This document shows positions 21,050 through 29,901 of a DNA stretch of 64,000 nucleotides, piece by piece. A model generated the notes under the pieces. The model was not told the DNA's origin. It was given only the letters and a program-made list of their open reading frames with translations, and did no database searches. Both the position numbers and the translations under genes were made by a program. The stretch is taken from NCBI RefSeq assembly GCF_000374585.1, contig NZ_KB894647.1, positions 124,001 through 188,000 on the forward strand, written 5' to 3'. Positions within the stretch are counted from its first letter, which is position 1, and the number at the start of each line of letters is the position of its first letter. The DNA is from Phocaeicola barnesiae DSM 18169 = JCM 13652 (GTDB lineage: Bacteria > Bacteroidota > Bacteroidia > Bacteroidales > Bacteroidaceae).

Positions 21050-21069
21050 CAACCTCAAACAGAATAGAT

Positions 21070-21651
21070 ATGGAAAAGAAGATACCTTTCGCTCCCCAAG
21101 TGATGCTGATAGACGCATCCTACCTGGACCGGGTCGGCACAGATTTGGCCGCTCATTTTGCTCCCATCGTGAAGCGTGAACTCCCCAAGGCCGATTTGGC
21201 AAACTTACTGGAATGTCTGGCACTGGATGCCGGCATGCAACCGGGTAACAACGAAATTCAGGTTATCTTTATCTATGAGCCGAAAGAAGAGGTCATGAAA
21301 TTCTGTACTCCTTCGCACCTGGAAAAGGAACTCCACAATGTAGGTTTCCAGAGCCAGTTAGGAGAGTTTTCCCTGTACGCTTTCCAGCCCTCGGGAATGG
21401 CTACCCGCGAAGACCTGTTCCGCGAGTCACTTATGCTGATGACCGAATCAAAGGACATCCTTAAAGCCGTGCTGGTACCCGATGAGGATGCGTATGGCAG
21501 TTCGTTGGAGAAACTGATTCCTTCGATGAAACATCCCTCAGAAGTTACTGTTTTCGGCATGAATCCACCGGAAAAGGAAGAAGTCTACCGTTTTGAACTG
21601 CTGGGCTTCTCTATCCTACAGGCACTGGGAGTCCACTCCGAAGAACTTTGA
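21070..21651 (+). CDS. Conserved hypothetical cytoplasmic protein
   Basis: A 193-residue protein with no signal peptide or membrane segment. It begins MEKKIPFAPQVMLIDASYLD and contains mixed alpha/beta sequence; I do not recognise a characterised family. ATG 21070 was preferred over an upstream in-frame ATG at 21019 because the promoter (21018-21049) overlaps the latter. It is followed closely by the LysR gene (31-bp gap) in the same direction, so the two are probably co-transcribed. Confidence 0.7.
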   Translation: MEKKIPFAPQVMLIDASYLDRVGTDLAAHFAPIVKRELPKADLANLLECLALDAGMQPGNNEIQVIFIYEPKEEVMKFCTPSHLEKELHNVGFQSQLGEFSLYAFQPSGMATREDLFRESLMLMTESKDILKAVLVPDEDAYGSSLEKLIPSMKHPSEVTVFGMNPPEKEEVYRFELLGFSILQALGVHSEEL

Positions 21652-21682
21652 TGTTTCCTCCTTCTACCTTATTCTTATTACT

Positions 21683-22570
21683 GTGTCCGATTTCCGTCTG
21701 AAAGCCTTTTACAGCGTAGCCAAGAACCTGAGCTTTACGAAAGCCTCTCAGGAACTCTTTGTGAGCCAGCCCGCCATCACCAAACACATCCGCGAGCTGG
21801 AAAGCCTGTACCAAGTACGTCTGTTCAACCGGATGGGCAACAAGATTTCGCTGACAGAGGCGGGTACAGTTCTGCTGGAACATTGCGAACGGATTCTGAC
21901 CGAATATCGCCGGTTGGAATACGACATGCATCTATTGAACAAGGAGTATGCCGGCGAACTCCGGCTGGGAGCCAGTACGACGATTGCCCAATACGTACTC
22001 CCCCCCGTCCTGGCTCGTTTTACCGAGAAATACCCCAAAATTACAGTCTCACTGATCGACACCAACTCACGGAACATTGAAACTGCCCTCCAGCAACATA
22101 CCATCGATTTGGGTATGGTAGAAGGGGTATTCCGTCTACCGAACCTGAAATACGAACCTTTCCTGTGCGACGAACTGGTTCCGGTAGTAGCCTCCGATTG
22201 TCCCATCGGACAGTCGGGTGAAATCTCACTGGAAGAATTCAAGCAAGTACCGCTGGTACTCCGTGAACGTGGCTCCGGCACCCTGGATGCCATCGAACTG
22301 GCACTGGCGGAACAACACCTGAAACTTTCGTCGCTGAATGTACGGATGTATCTGGGCAGTACGGAAAGCATCAAATCTTTCCTGCGCTTTAGTCACAGCA
22401 TGGGTATTGTATCCATTGCTGCCCTATCCAGGGAGTTGAAGGAAGGTAGTTTCCGCATAGTGGACATCGACGGTCTACAGTTCAAACGCCACTTCTGTTT
22501 CGTCTCTGCCCAAGGTCAGGAAGCGGAAACGGTGGTCCACTTCATGCGGTTCCTTCAGCAACAGGTGTAA
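21683..22570 (+). CDS. LysR-family transcriptional regulator
   Basis: About 295 residues. The N-terminal winged helix-turn-helix is clear (FRLKAFYSVAKNLSFTKASQ, then LFVSQPAITKHIRELE), followed by the type-2 periplasmic-binding-like effector domain (LRLGASTTIAQYVLPPVLA). The start is most likely GTG 21683, giving VSDFRLK, the usual LysR N-terminus. An in-frame ATG at 21593 would overlap the upstream gene by 59 bp and add 30 unrelated residues. The target is unknown; no YeiH-type transporter, a frequent neighbour of this subtype, is present. Confidence 0.88.
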   Translation: MSDFRLKAFYSVAKNLSFTKASQELFVSQPAITKHIRELESLYQVRLFNRMGNKISLTEAGTVLLEHCERILTEYRRLEYDMHLLNKEYAGELRLGASTTIAQYVLPPVLARFTEKYPKITVSLIDTNSRNIETALQQHTIDLGMVEGVFRLPNLKYEPFLCDELVPVVASDCPIGQSGEISLEEFKQVPLVLRERGSGTLDAIELALAEQHLKLSSLNVRMYLGSTESIKSFLRFSHSMGIVSIAALSRELKEGSFRIVDIDGLQFKRHFCFVSAQGQEAETVVHFMRFLQQQV

Positions 22571-22610
22571 TCTTTCTCCCTTCATTTCTCCAGTTCCAAA
22601 CCACCTTCTG

Positions 22611-22694
22611 AAAACGAACGTTCGTTTTATTCCAAACATGAGCATGTTTCATCTAAAATGTCTAGACGTTTTAAGTAAAACACGAGCATGTTTT
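22611..22694. repeat. Array of four 16-18 bp palindromes with exact 22-bp period
   Basis: Units at 22611-22628, 22634-22649, 22655-22672 and 22677-22694 are centred at 22619.5, 22641.5, 22663.5 and 22685.5. The outer blocks AAAA...TTTT are conserved (AAAAC-N8-GTTTT). The inner 8-10 bp differ between units yet stay largely self-complementary (CGAACGTTCG, CATGAGCATG, TGTCTAGACG, CACGAGCATG). A fifth, decayed unit may follow near 22700-22717. The array lies between the LysR stop and the tRNA promoter. Confidence 0.75.
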
Positions 22695-22763
22695 GATGCA
22701 AACGTCCAAACGATTTTCTTCTTTCATTTTTCAGCTGTTTTTCGACATTTTTTCATCCGAACG

Positions 22764-22794
22764 CTTGCGAATTCAAAATCTTGTCGTACCTTTG
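22764..22794 (+). promoter_or_regulatory. tRNA-Ala promoter
   Basis: CTTG (22764-22767), 19-bp spacer, TACCTTTG (22787-22794), 19 bp before the tRNA 5' end. Confidence 0.75.
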
Positions 22795-22813
22795 CAGACG
22801 TAAACATCACATC

Positions 22814-22887
22814 GGGGTATTAGCTCATCTGGCTAGAGCGCGACACTGGCAGTGTCGAGGTGAGCGGTTCGAGTCCGCTATGCTCCA
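22814..22887 (+). tRNA. tRNA-Ala, anticodon GGC
   Basis: A 74-nt cloverleaf: acceptor GGGGTAT/ATGCTCC, D arm GCTC/GAGC, anticodon stem CGACA/TGTCG with loop CTGGCAG (anticodon GGC at 22848-22850), T arm AGCGG-TTCGAGT-CCGCT, discriminator A. The acceptor contains the G3-U70 pair that marks alanine tRNAs, which agrees with the anticodon. CCA is not encoded (CGA follows). The gene has its own promoter and terminator. Confidence 0.95.
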
Positions 22888-22890
22888 CGA

Positions 22891-22930
22891 AAAACGTCCT
22901 TAGATAGCAATTATCCAAGGACGTTTTTTT
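22891..22930 (+). terminator. tRNA-Ala terminator
   Basis: AAAACGTCCTT (22891-22901) pairs with AAGGACGTTTT (22917-22927), followed by more T. Confidence 0.9.
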
Positions 22931-22976
22931 ATATTCATCTATCCAGAAAATTGGAAAAATTATTCCTCCTCATTCT

Positions 22977-23543
22977 TTATAGCAAGTGATGCTCAGCAAA
23001 ATACTTCCAGAGCGGAGCCGCCATCAACGACTGCCGAATCTGGTCGTTCACCAGTAACTCGCGGACTTCCTCCCGAGAAAGCAGATGAATGGAAATATCC
23101 TCTGTCGCTTCCTGATGCGGGTCAGACAAACGCTCCACACCGGTCGCCACAAAACAATGGGTCAGATTTGTCACTGTACTGGTATTGCTCGAAATGGTCA
23201 TGTGCGGAGTCCATTCTCCTCCACCGAATCCCGTTTCTTCCAGCAGTTCACGTTTTGCCGCTTCGAGCGGAGTCTCCCCTTTCTCACACACGCCGGCACA
23301 GATTTCATAACCTATCCATTGCAACCCGTGACGATACTGACGCTCCATCAGATATTTCCCTTCAGTGGTGATAGCTATCACATTCACCCACTCTGGATAT
23401 TCCAATACATAGTATTCATCCATCACTACCCCACTCGGTAAACGGACCTTGTCCTTTCGGGCTGTCAACCAAGGACGACGAATGAGGTATTCACTGTTCA
23501 ATACCTCCCATTTCTTATCTTCATCAGAAAATTCGTTTTTCAT
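22977..23543 (-). CDS. Nudix hydrolase (ADP-ribose pyrophosphatase type)
   Basis: A 188-residue enzyme with a complete Nudix box, GVCEKGETPLEAAKRELLEE followed by TGF (GX5EX7REUXEEXGU), near residues 84-106, preceded by YEICAG as in ADP-ribose/nucleoside-diphosphate-sugar pyrophosphatases. It hydrolyses a nucleoside diphosphate linked to another moiety; the exact substrate is not determined. It lies 12 bp downstream of the serine hydrolase gene in the same direction, so the two form a small operon. Confidence 0.9.
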   Translation of the reverse strand: MKNEFSDEDKKWEVLNSEYLIRRPWLTARKDKVRLPSGVVMDEYYVLEYPEWVNVIAITTEGKYLMERQYRHGLQWIGYEICAGVCEKGETPLEAAKRELLEETGFGGGEWTPHMTISSNTSTVTNLTHCFVATGVERLSDPHQEATEDISIHLLSREEVRELLVNDQIRQSLMAAPLWKYFAEHHLL

Positions 23544-23555
23544 ACTACTGTTTGA

Positions 23556-24710
23556 TTATTTCTGTTCCAAAATCTTCATCGCTATATCCATGTAACGGAT
23601 AATATCAGTCGTGAGTTCGCGCACATATACATCCGAACGTTTGTGCCCCAAACGAACCACAATGGCATTCTGGCTGGGGATAGCAATGATATATTGCCCC
23701 AACATCCCCCGCATGTACGGATTCACCTGGTCACGGTAATGCATCACCCACGTCTGAAAGCCGTAATAATTCAGGCCGTCTTTTCCCCACTGGTCTTTCA
23801 GGTAGGAAGCGGGCGACATGGCTTCCTCCATGTAACGCTCCGATACCAGTTGCCTGCCGTTCCAGTCACCTTTCCGGAGCATCAGCCGGGCAAAACGGGC
23901 AGCATCGCGGGCCGTGGTATGGAAACAACAGAACGCTTTCTCGTCTCCCTGTTCCTTATCAAGCAACCAGAAAGCATCCTGTCCGGCCAGCATCGGTTGC
24001 CACAACTTCTGCTCGGCATAGTCGCTCAGCGTAGTACCGGTAGCCGCCTCCAGCACAAACGCCAAGAGTTGGGTCTCGCCACTCCGGTAAGAATACTGCA
24101 CTCCCGGTTCATCCACCACATCCAGGTTCATCACCAGGTCATACAAATCGTTCCCATAATAGCCGTGGGTAGTGACCGAAAAAAGCGAAGCATACGCTTC
24201 ATCCCAATCCATACCGCCGCTCATGGTCAACAGGTCACGGATGGTCACATCACGTTGTCTGCCTTTCGTGTACGCCGGCAGGTAATCGCACACGTTGTCA
24301 TCTACACTCCGGATAAGTCCTTCATCGATGGCTACTCCAACCAGTAGACCGACAATGGTCTTAGTACAAGAATACAGGTTAGAAGTCAACGAATCGTCCC
24401 ATCCCCCGAAGTAGCGCTCATACAAGATGCTGTCATTCCGGATAACCAGAAACGAAACGGTTTTCAGTTCTGCCAGATAAGCCGAGTCCTCCGGTTCCAT
24501 TCGATACGTATTGTAGCAATCGGATTGATACCAATCCCAACAGGAATCCGGAGCATGAACGGTATGCCGATGGAAAAGCGTCAGGTCATCAATGGTTGGA
24601 TAGAGATGTATCAATGCCTGACGGGCGTAGTAAGGCAGGCAGCAGAATGTGATTCCTGCCACTGCCAATACAATGACGATTCCGGTTAGTATCCAACGTT
24701 TCTGTTTCAT
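23556..24710 (-). CDS. Beta-lactamase-fold serine hydrolase, membrane-anchored
   Basis: A 384-residue protein with one N-terminal membrane segment (about residues 7-27) and a class-C beta-lactamase/6-aminohexanoate-dimer-hydrolase-type domain. The nucleophile motif SxxK is seen as SCTK in NLYSCTKTIVGLL, with Tyr of the YxN-like motif in QYSYRSGE. Such enzymes cleave esters or amides, and most are not antibiotic resistance enzymes. The domain faces the periplasm. It is transcribed with the Nudix gene 12 bp downstream. Confidence 0.87.
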   Translation of the reverse strand: MKQKRWILTGIVIVLAVAGITFCCLPYYARQALIHLYPTIDDLTLFHRHTVHAPDSCWDWYQSDCYNTYRMEPEDSAYLAELKTVSFLVIRNDSILYERYFGGWDDSLTSNLYSCTKTIVGLLVGVAIDEGLIRSVDDNVCDYLPAYTKGRQRDVTIRDLLTMSGGMDWDEAYASLFSVTTHGYYGNDLYDLVMNLDVVDEPGVQYSYRSGETQLLAFVLEAATGTTLSDYAEQKLWQPMLAGQDAFWLLDKEQGDEKAFCCFHTTARDAARFARLMLRKGDWNGRQLVSERYMEEAMSPASYLKDQWGKDGLNYYGFQTWVMHYRDQVNPYMRGMLGQYIIAIPSQNAIVVRLGHKRSDVYVRELTTDIIRYMDIAMKILEQK

Positions 24711-24740
24711 TTATCTAAAAGAAAATTCTGATAACTTTTA

Positions 24741-24920
24741 CTTTTTCTTTTGGACGGCCAAAAGAAAAAGATAACAAAAAGAAAAACCGCCGGCTTCCGT
24801 TTTGAAGCGGCTACGAAACGTTTCCCGTCGGAAGCGCAGGAACTCGCTTCGCTCAAACAGCCTGCGCTTCTATTCGCCGGGCTCCGCTTCTCCGCTTTAT
24901 CGCTTCAAAACTAAGGCCGG
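24741..24920. repeat. Full copy of an intergenic nested-hairpin repeat
   Basis: Hairpin 1: CTTTTTCTTTTGG (24741-24753), ACGG, CCAAAAGAAAAAG (24758-24770). Hairpin 2: 24790-24809 pairs with 24901-24920 (17 of 20 positions). Nested inside is hairpin 3: GAAGCGCAGG (24831-24840) with CCTGCGCTTC (24861-24870). The outer blocks are shared with 20747-20816. It fills most of the 261-bp gap between two minus-strand genes and contains no reading frame. Confidence 0.75.
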
Positions 24921-24971
24921 AAAATTTCACTATAACTGAAATCCTTTACCCAAAATCCTTCAAACAAAGTC

Positions 24972-25604
24972 TTACCCTTTGAAGAATTTCTTCTTGTAAT
25001 AAGATTCTGCCGTATAGAGTGCCGCTACCGGATTGTTCCCCGTCACCCGGTCCTTCGTAACCAATGTCGTGACATACGCATCGGAATACTTGTAAAACAA
25101 ACTGTCATGCCCTACACAAAGCCCAATCACCACATTCAAATCGGTATGTGCCTCGTTCAGCAACCGTGCCTGCAGGATAGGATTGCACATGGCTGCCCCT
25201 ATCTGCTCACATTTCTGAGGAATGCCCATCGAACTCTTGGCCTGACCGGCCACCTTACAGGTGACAGCATACGCTTCGAAACCGTTCGCCTGAAGAATGC
25301 GGGCAAACATACGGGCTTCCCGAATCAATCCGATGCAATTGGCAATTCCTATCCGCTTGGCTTGAATCTTCCGGGCGAACTCCATGATTTCCTGTACCCG
25401 TGTCCATTGACAGTATCCTTCAAACTCCACTTCCGCACTGGCTATCATGATTTCACGGTTCCGGCCTTCGTCATAACGTTCCAAAGCCCATGCCCTATCC
25501 TCTTCTTTCAAGTGAGTAGTCGGACAAAACTCCGGATAAGTACGCGTCTTGAACTTGCAATTCTGCGTTCCGCAGTCCACACAACTATGTAGTACTTTTT
25601 CCAT
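24972..25604 (-). CDS. DUF1847 Cys-rich protein
   Basis: A 210-residue cytoplasmic protein with an N-terminal metal-binding-type Cys cluster (SCVDCGTQNCKFK, then FCPTT) and further conserved Cys (IANCIGLIREARM, GLCVGHDS). These features match the DUF1847 family as I know it. The function is unknown; the Cys pattern suggests a zinc or Fe-S site. It stands alone, with the hairpin repeat downstream and the menI promoter region upstream. Confidence 0.8.
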   Translation of the reverse strand: MEKVLHSCVDCGTQNCKFKTRTYPEFCPTTHLKEEDRAWALERYDEGRNREIMIASAEVEFEGYCQWTRVQEIMEFARKIQAKRIGIANCIGLIREARMFARILQANGFEAYAVTCKVAGQAKSSMGIPQKCEQIGAAMCNPILQARLLNEAHTDLNVVIGLCVGHDSLFYKYSDAYVTTLVTKDRVTGNNPVAALYTAESYYKKKFFKG

Positions 25605-25735
25605 TTCAGTATCTGTTTAAATCACTCCAACAAAAGTACATTTTTTCCAAGAGAATCTCCCTCCTTTTCCGGCAAGGATTCGCCAAATGTATACAAAATC
25701 CGAATAACACATCCCGTATTATCAAAGGAATTGCT

Positions 25736-25743
25736 TACTTTTG
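25736..25743 (+). promoter_or_regulatory. -7 promoter box of the men operon
   Basis: TACTTTTG matches TAnnTTTG and lies 24 bp ahead of the menI start. Confidence 0.6.
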
Positions 25744-25767
25744 CAAATAGATAGAAAATGACAAGCC

Positions 25768-26187
25768 ATGCAAACGAGCGAGCAAACGACACCTGAACTG
25801 CCTGATTTATCTCATTCCATGGGAGAGAATCTAGGTGTTGAATTCTTAGAAATGAAGGAAGGATTCGTGAAAGCGACCATGCCTGTAGACCACCGTACCT
25901 GCCAACCTTTCGGCATCCTGAATGGCGGAGCATCACTGGCACTGGCAGAAATAGTAGCCGGACATGGTTCCGTTCCGTTGTGTCCTCCTGAACAAATTCC
26001 CTGTGGCATCCAGGTAAGTGCCAACCATCTGCGGATGGTCCCTGTAGGAAGTTACGTCACCGCTACCGGTACCCTCATTCACCGGGGACGTACAACACAT
26101 ATCTGGAATGTTGACATCACCGACCCGAACGGGAGACTGGTGTCAACAGCCCGAATCGTCAACCAATTAGTAAAGAAACGCTCATGA
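25768..26187 (+). CDS. menI: Hotdog-fold thioesterase, probable DHNA-CoA hydrolase
   Basis: A 139-residue PaaI/YdiI-type hotdog thioesterase with the active-site segment FGILNGGASLALAE (catalytic Glu at the end). As the first gene of the menaquinone operon it most likely hydrolyses 1,4-dihydroxy-2-naphthoyl-CoA to DHNA, the MenI step. The family assignment is from sequence; the substrate is inferred from context. Its stop overlaps the menF start by 4 bp (ATGA), a sign of translational coupling. Confidence 0.85.
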   Translation: MQTSEQTTPELPDLSHSMGENLGVEFLEMKEGFVKATMPVDHRTCQPFGILNGGASLALAEIVAGHGSVPLCPPEQIPCGIQVSANHLRMVPVGSYVTATGTLIHRGRTTHIWNVDITDPNGRLVSTARIVNQLVKKRS

Positions 26188-27302
26188 CTATACCCGAAAA
26201 AACGCTTCAAGCACAAATTCATGAACTGACACTGAGCCGTTGCAGTTTTGCCATCTACCGCCTGCCATGGACGGACGAACCGATTCTAGTCATGCAACAG
26301 GAAGGAGAAGCACAAACGCTGCAACAACTTACCGAACTGAACGGGAAAAAGGGATTCGTACTGGCACCGTTCCAAGTGACTCCCCAACACCCCATCGTTC
26401 TTATCCGACCGGACATTGTGGCCAAAGAATGGCCGGCCATCGGTACAGCCTTGAAAGACTTACCCCAATTCCCGGCTGCCGACAATACCTGTCCATCGGA
26501 ACCCGTACAGACAGAAACCACTTTGAAGGAACGGTATGAAGCCGCTTTCGACCGTTTCATAACTCCTTTGAAGGAAAAGAAATTCCAGAAACTGGTACTC
26601 TCACGCCATTATACGACCGACCTGAAAGAAGATTTCAGACCGCTCGACACCTTCATCCAGGCATGCAACAGCTATCCACGCATGATGATTTCCCTGTGCC
26701 ATACCCCACAGACCGGGACATGGATAGGAAGTACACCGGAAATTATCCTGAGCGGACAAGAGGAACAATGGCATACCGTAGCGCTGGCAGGTACCATGCC
26801 CATGCAAGGCGATGTCATGCCGACCGAATGGAGCCAAAAGAACCAGGAGGAACAAGCATACGTGGGCGACTATATCCGCAAGACCATCAAGAAATTCGGA
26901 AGCAAACTCACCGAAAAAGGACCTTATACAGCCCGAGCCGGCCAATTGGTTCACCTGAAAACGGATTTTCATTTCATGCTGAAAGAAACCGGCCACCTGG
27001 GAGACATCCTGCATGAACTGCATCCAACTCCCGCAGTATGCGGACTGCCCAAAGAACAAGCCTATGAGTTCATTACAGCCAATGAAGGCGGTGACCGCTG
27101 CTACTATTCAGGCATCATCGGTTGGCTGGACCCGACCGGACACACCAGCCTGTATGTAAACCTGCGTTGCATGCACATCACCGGCCATCAAGCTACCCTC
27201 TATGCGGGAGGAGGCATTCTGGCCTCATCCACCGCAGATACAGAATGGGAAGAGACTCAACAGAAGATGAATACCATGCGTAACATCCTATCACTTAACT
27301 AG
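26184..27302 (+). CDS. menF: Isochorismate synthase
   Basis: A 372-residue chorismate-binding enzyme converting chorismate to isochorismate, the entry step of menaquinone synthesis. Conserved segments: KLVLSR, WIGSTPEIIL, ALAGTMP, LHPTPAVCGLPKEQA and the C-terminal YYSGIIGWLD and LYAGGGILASS, with Glu ligands for Mg2+. The start overlaps menI. Position directly before menD confirms MenF rather than anthranilate synthase. Confidence 0.93.
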   Translation: MTIPEKTLQAQIHELTLSRCSFAIYRLPWTDEPILVMQQEGEAQTLQQLTELNGKKGFVLAPFQVTPQHPIVLIRPDIVAKEWPAIGTALKDLPQFPAADNTCPSEPVQTETTLKERYEAAFDRFITPLKEKKFQKLVLSRHYTTDLKEDFRPLDTFIQACNSYPRMMISLCHTPQTGTWIGSTPEIILSGQEEQWHTVALAGTMPMQGDVMPTEWSQKNQEEQAYVGDYIRKTIKKFGSKLTEKGPYTARAGQLVHLKTDFHFMLKETGHLGDILHELHPTPAVCGLPKEQAYEFITANEGGDRCYYSGIIGWLDPTGHTSLYVNLRCMHITGHQATLYAGGGILASSTADTEWEETQQKMNTMRNILSLN

Positions 27303-27305
27303 AAC

Positions 27306-28979
27306 ATGCTGCCTATGTACACAGACAAGAAAAGCATTCTGCAACTAGCTGTGCTCCTGAAAGCACATGGTGTACGGAAAATCGTGCTCTGCCCGGGAAG
27401 CCGTGACATTCCGATTATCCAGACACTGGCAAATATCCCTGATTTCACCTGCTACCCCGTCACCGATGAACGGAGCGCAGGATTCTTTGCTATCGGACTG
27501 GCTCTCCACGGAGGAAGTCCTGCCGCCGTATGCTGCACCTCGGGTACAGCTTTACTGAACCTGCACCCCGCCGTAGCCGAAGCCTTCTATCAACAAATTC
27601 CGCTGGTCGTAATCTCAGCCGACCGTCCGGGAGCCTGGATTGGCCAAATGGACGGACAGACTTTACCACAGCCCGGTGTATTCGGCCCACTGGTAAAGCG
27701 TTCCGTCAATCTGCCGGAAGTCGTTACCGAGGAAGACGAGTGGTATTGCAACCGGCTATTGAACGAAGCCCTGTTGGAACTGAATCATCATGGACGAGGC
27801 CCAATCCACATCAACGTACCTATCAGCGACCCGTTCTTCAAACTTCCGGTCACGGAACTCCCCGAAGCCCGCGTCATCACCCGTTACCAGGGACTCAGCG
27901 TATACGATAAAGACTATCAACCTCTCATCGACCGCTTGAACCGGTATCAGCGCCGCATGGTCATCGTGGGACAAATGAACCTGATTTACCTGTTCGACAA
28001 GAAATACACAAAAATGCTGTACAAGCACTTTGCCTGGTTTACCGAGAATATCAGTAACCGGACCATTCCGGGACAGGCTATCCGAAACATCGAACCGTTG
28101 CTCTGCTCCATGAACTTCGAAGCTCAGGAAAAGATGCGGCCGGAGCTGGTCATCACCTACGGAGGTCATGTCATCTCCAAACGATTGAAAAACTTCCTGC
28201 GCAGACATCCGCCTAAAGAACACTGGCACGTATCGCCCGATGGCGAAGTGATGGATTTATACGGCTCACTGACCACAGTCATCGAAATGGATCCGTTCGA
28301 GTTTCTGGAAAAGATTGCCCCGATGATGGAAAACCGTACCCCGGATTATCCACGCCAGTGGGAAGCATTATCGAAAGCAATCCCTCAAGCCGAATTCACC
28401 TACTCCGAGATGAGCGCCATCGGTAAAGTAATCCGTAACCTGCCGACTCCTTGTTCCCTGCATCTGGCCAACAGTTCTACGGTACGTTATGCCCAACTGT
28501 TTGATGTACCAGAAGAGGTAGAGATTCTTTCAAACCGTGGAACCAACGGCATCGAAGGCTCCCTCTCTACAGCCATCGGTTATGCGGCCGTCTCAGAAAA
28601 GCTGAACTTCATCCTGATCGGTGACTTGAGCTTCTTCTATGACATGAATGCACTCTGGAACGCAAACTACGGTTCCAATATCCGTATCCTGCTTTTGAAT
28701 AACAGTGGAGGAGAAATTTTCCATGCCTTGCCCGGACTGGAACTGCACGAAAACGCCCGCCGTTTCGTCACTGCCACCCATCAGACATCTGCCAAGGCCT
28801 GGGCGGAAGACCGCGGATTCGAATACCTGTCGGCTCACAATGAAGGAGAACTGGATACCGCCGTGGCTCATTTCGTACAGCCTTCCATCACTAACCGTCC
28901 GATGTTATTCGAAGTATTTACCGACAAGGCACAGGATGTAGAGAAACTGAAAGAATATTATCATAACCTCAAACATTAA
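27306..28979 (+). CDS. menD: SEPHCHC synthase (MenD)
   Basis: A 557-residue thiamine-diphosphate enzyme that joins 2-oxoglutarate and isochorismate to form 2-succinyl-5-enolpyruvyl-6-hydroxy-3-cyclohexene-1-carboxylate. Seen: CPGSRDIPI and [13 protein letters not shown] at the N-terminus with the catalytic Glu, [24 protein letters not shown], and the ThDP/Mg-binding region near the C-terminus with [10 protein letters not shown] and NNSGGEIF. The start is 27306 or the ATG at 27315. Spacing is 3 bp from menF and 5 bp to menB. Confidence 0.95.
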   Translation: MLPMYTDKKSILQLAVLLKAHGVRKIVLCPGSRDIPIIQTLANIPDFTCYPVTDERSAGFFAIGLALHGGSPAAVCCTSGTALLNLHPAVAEAFYQQIPLVVISADRPGAWIGQMDGQTLPQPGVFGPLVKRSVNLPEVVTEEDEWYCNRLLNEALLELNHHGRGPIHINVPISDPFFKLPVTELPEARVITRYQGLSVYDKDYQPLIDRLNRYQRRMVIVGQMNLIYLFDKKYTKMLYKHFAWFTENISNRTIPGQAIRNIEPLLCSMNFEAQEKMRPELVITYGGHVISKRLKNFLRRHPPKEHWHVSPDGEVMDLYGSLTTVIEMDPFEFLEKIAPMMENRTPDYPRQWEALSKAIPQAEFTYSEMSAIGKVIRNLPTPCSLHLANSSTVRYAQLFDVPEEVEILSNRGTNGIEGSLSTAIGYAAVSEKLNFILIGDLSFFYDMNALWNANYGSNIRILLLNNSGGEIFHALPGLELHENARRFVTATHQTSAKAWAEDRGFEYLSAHNEGELDTAVAHFVQPSITNRPMLFEVFTDKAQDVEKLKEYYHNLKH

Positions 28980-28984
28980 CGCTT

Positions 28985-29806
28985 ATGGCACAAAGAGAAT
29001 GGAAAACCATCAAAGAATACCAGGATATTCTGTTTGATTTTTACAACGGAATCGCCAAGATAACCATCAACCGTCCGCGTTACCGCAACGCATTTACCCC
29101 TACCACCACTTCCGAAATCAGCGATGCCTTGCTTTATTGCCGGGAGTGTCAGGACATCAATGTCATCGTACTGACCGGAGCCGGCGACAAGGCTTTCTGC
29201 TCGGGTGGCGATATGCATGTGAAAGGACATGGAGGCTATGTAGGAACGGACGGTGTACCCAGACTGAATGTACTGGATGTACAGAAACAGATTCGTTCGA
29301 TTCCGAAGCCGGTCATTGCCATGGTAAACGGTTATGCTATCGGAGGAGGTCATGTACTTCATGTAGTATGCGACCTGACCATCGCTTCTGAAAACGCTAT
29401 CTTCGGACAGACCGGTCCGCGCGTAGGTAGTTTCGACGCTGGTTTCGGTTCATCTTACCTGGCCCGGATTGTCGGCCAGAAGAAAGCCCGCGAAATCTGG
29501 TTCCTCTGCCGTCAGTATTCGGCCCAGGAAGCCCTCGATATGGGTCTGGTGAACAAAGTGGTCCCCTTCGACAAACTGGAAGACGAAGTCGTGGAATGGG
29601 CAGAAACCATGATGCAGCACAGCCCGTTGGCACTGCGCATGATTAAAGCGGGACTGAATGCCGAACTGGACGGACAAGCCGGTATCCAGGAATTGGCCGG
29701 AGACGCTACCATGCTGTATTACATGACAGAAGAAGCCCAGGAAGGCGGTAAGGCATTTCTGGAGAAACGCAAGCCAGACTGGTCGAAATATCCGAAATTT
29801 CCCTAA
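28985..29806 (+). CDS. menB: 1,4-dihydroxy-2-naphthoyl-CoA synthase
   Basis: A 273-residue crotonase-fold enzyme that cyclises o-succinylbenzoyl-CoA to DHNA-CoA. The MenB signatures are present: [30 protein letters not shown], the oxyanion-hole region [35 protein letters not shown] and the C-terminal [13 protein letters not shown] strong hairpin (29816-29868) follows and separates it from the vsr gene. Confidence 0.97.
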   Translation: MAQREWKTIKEYQDILFDFYNGIAKITINRPRYRNAFTPTTTSEISDALLYCRECQDINVIVLTGAGDKAFCSGGDMHVKGHGGYVGTDGVPRLNVLDVQKQIRSIPKPVIAMVNGYAIGGGHVLHVVCDLTIASENAIFGQTGPRVGSFDAGFGSSYLARIVGQKKAREIWFLCRQYSAQEALDMGLVNKVVPFDKLEDEVVEWAETMMQHSPLALRMIKAGLNAELDGQAGIQELAGDATMLYYMTEEAQEGGKAFLEKRKPDWSKYPKFP

Positions 29807-29815
29807 TCGTTGACA

Positions 29816-29868
29816 GAGGAGCAGAAGAATAACCGTGGCTATCGCAGCCAATTATCCTTCTGCTCCTC
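29816..29868 (+). terminator. Strong hairpin after menB
   Basis: GAGGAGCAGAAG (29816-29827) pairs perfectly with CTTCTGCTCCTC (29857-29868); the loop contains a second small stem GGCT/AGCC. There is no long T-run, so it may act as an attenuator or RNA-stability element rather than a full terminator. Confidence 0.6.
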
Positions 29869-29901
29869 CATCATAAAATTCTTCAATTTCGTTTTGAACC
29901 C

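Noticed and set aside
22611..22716. A CRISPR array or IS end
   Set aside because: The 22-bp units have no unique spacers, no cas genes are in the window, and there is no transposase or target duplication. The signal is regularly spaced dyads.
23556..24710. An antibiotic-resistance beta-lactamase
   Set aside because: It has the SxxK fold motif but a membrane anchor and the sequence pattern of esterase/6-aminohexanoate-hydrolase relatives; a resistance role is not supported.
24711..24971. A small RNA gene or riboswitch
   Set aside because: The structured sequence is better explained as a dispersed palindromic repeat, because its blocks recur at 20747-20816.
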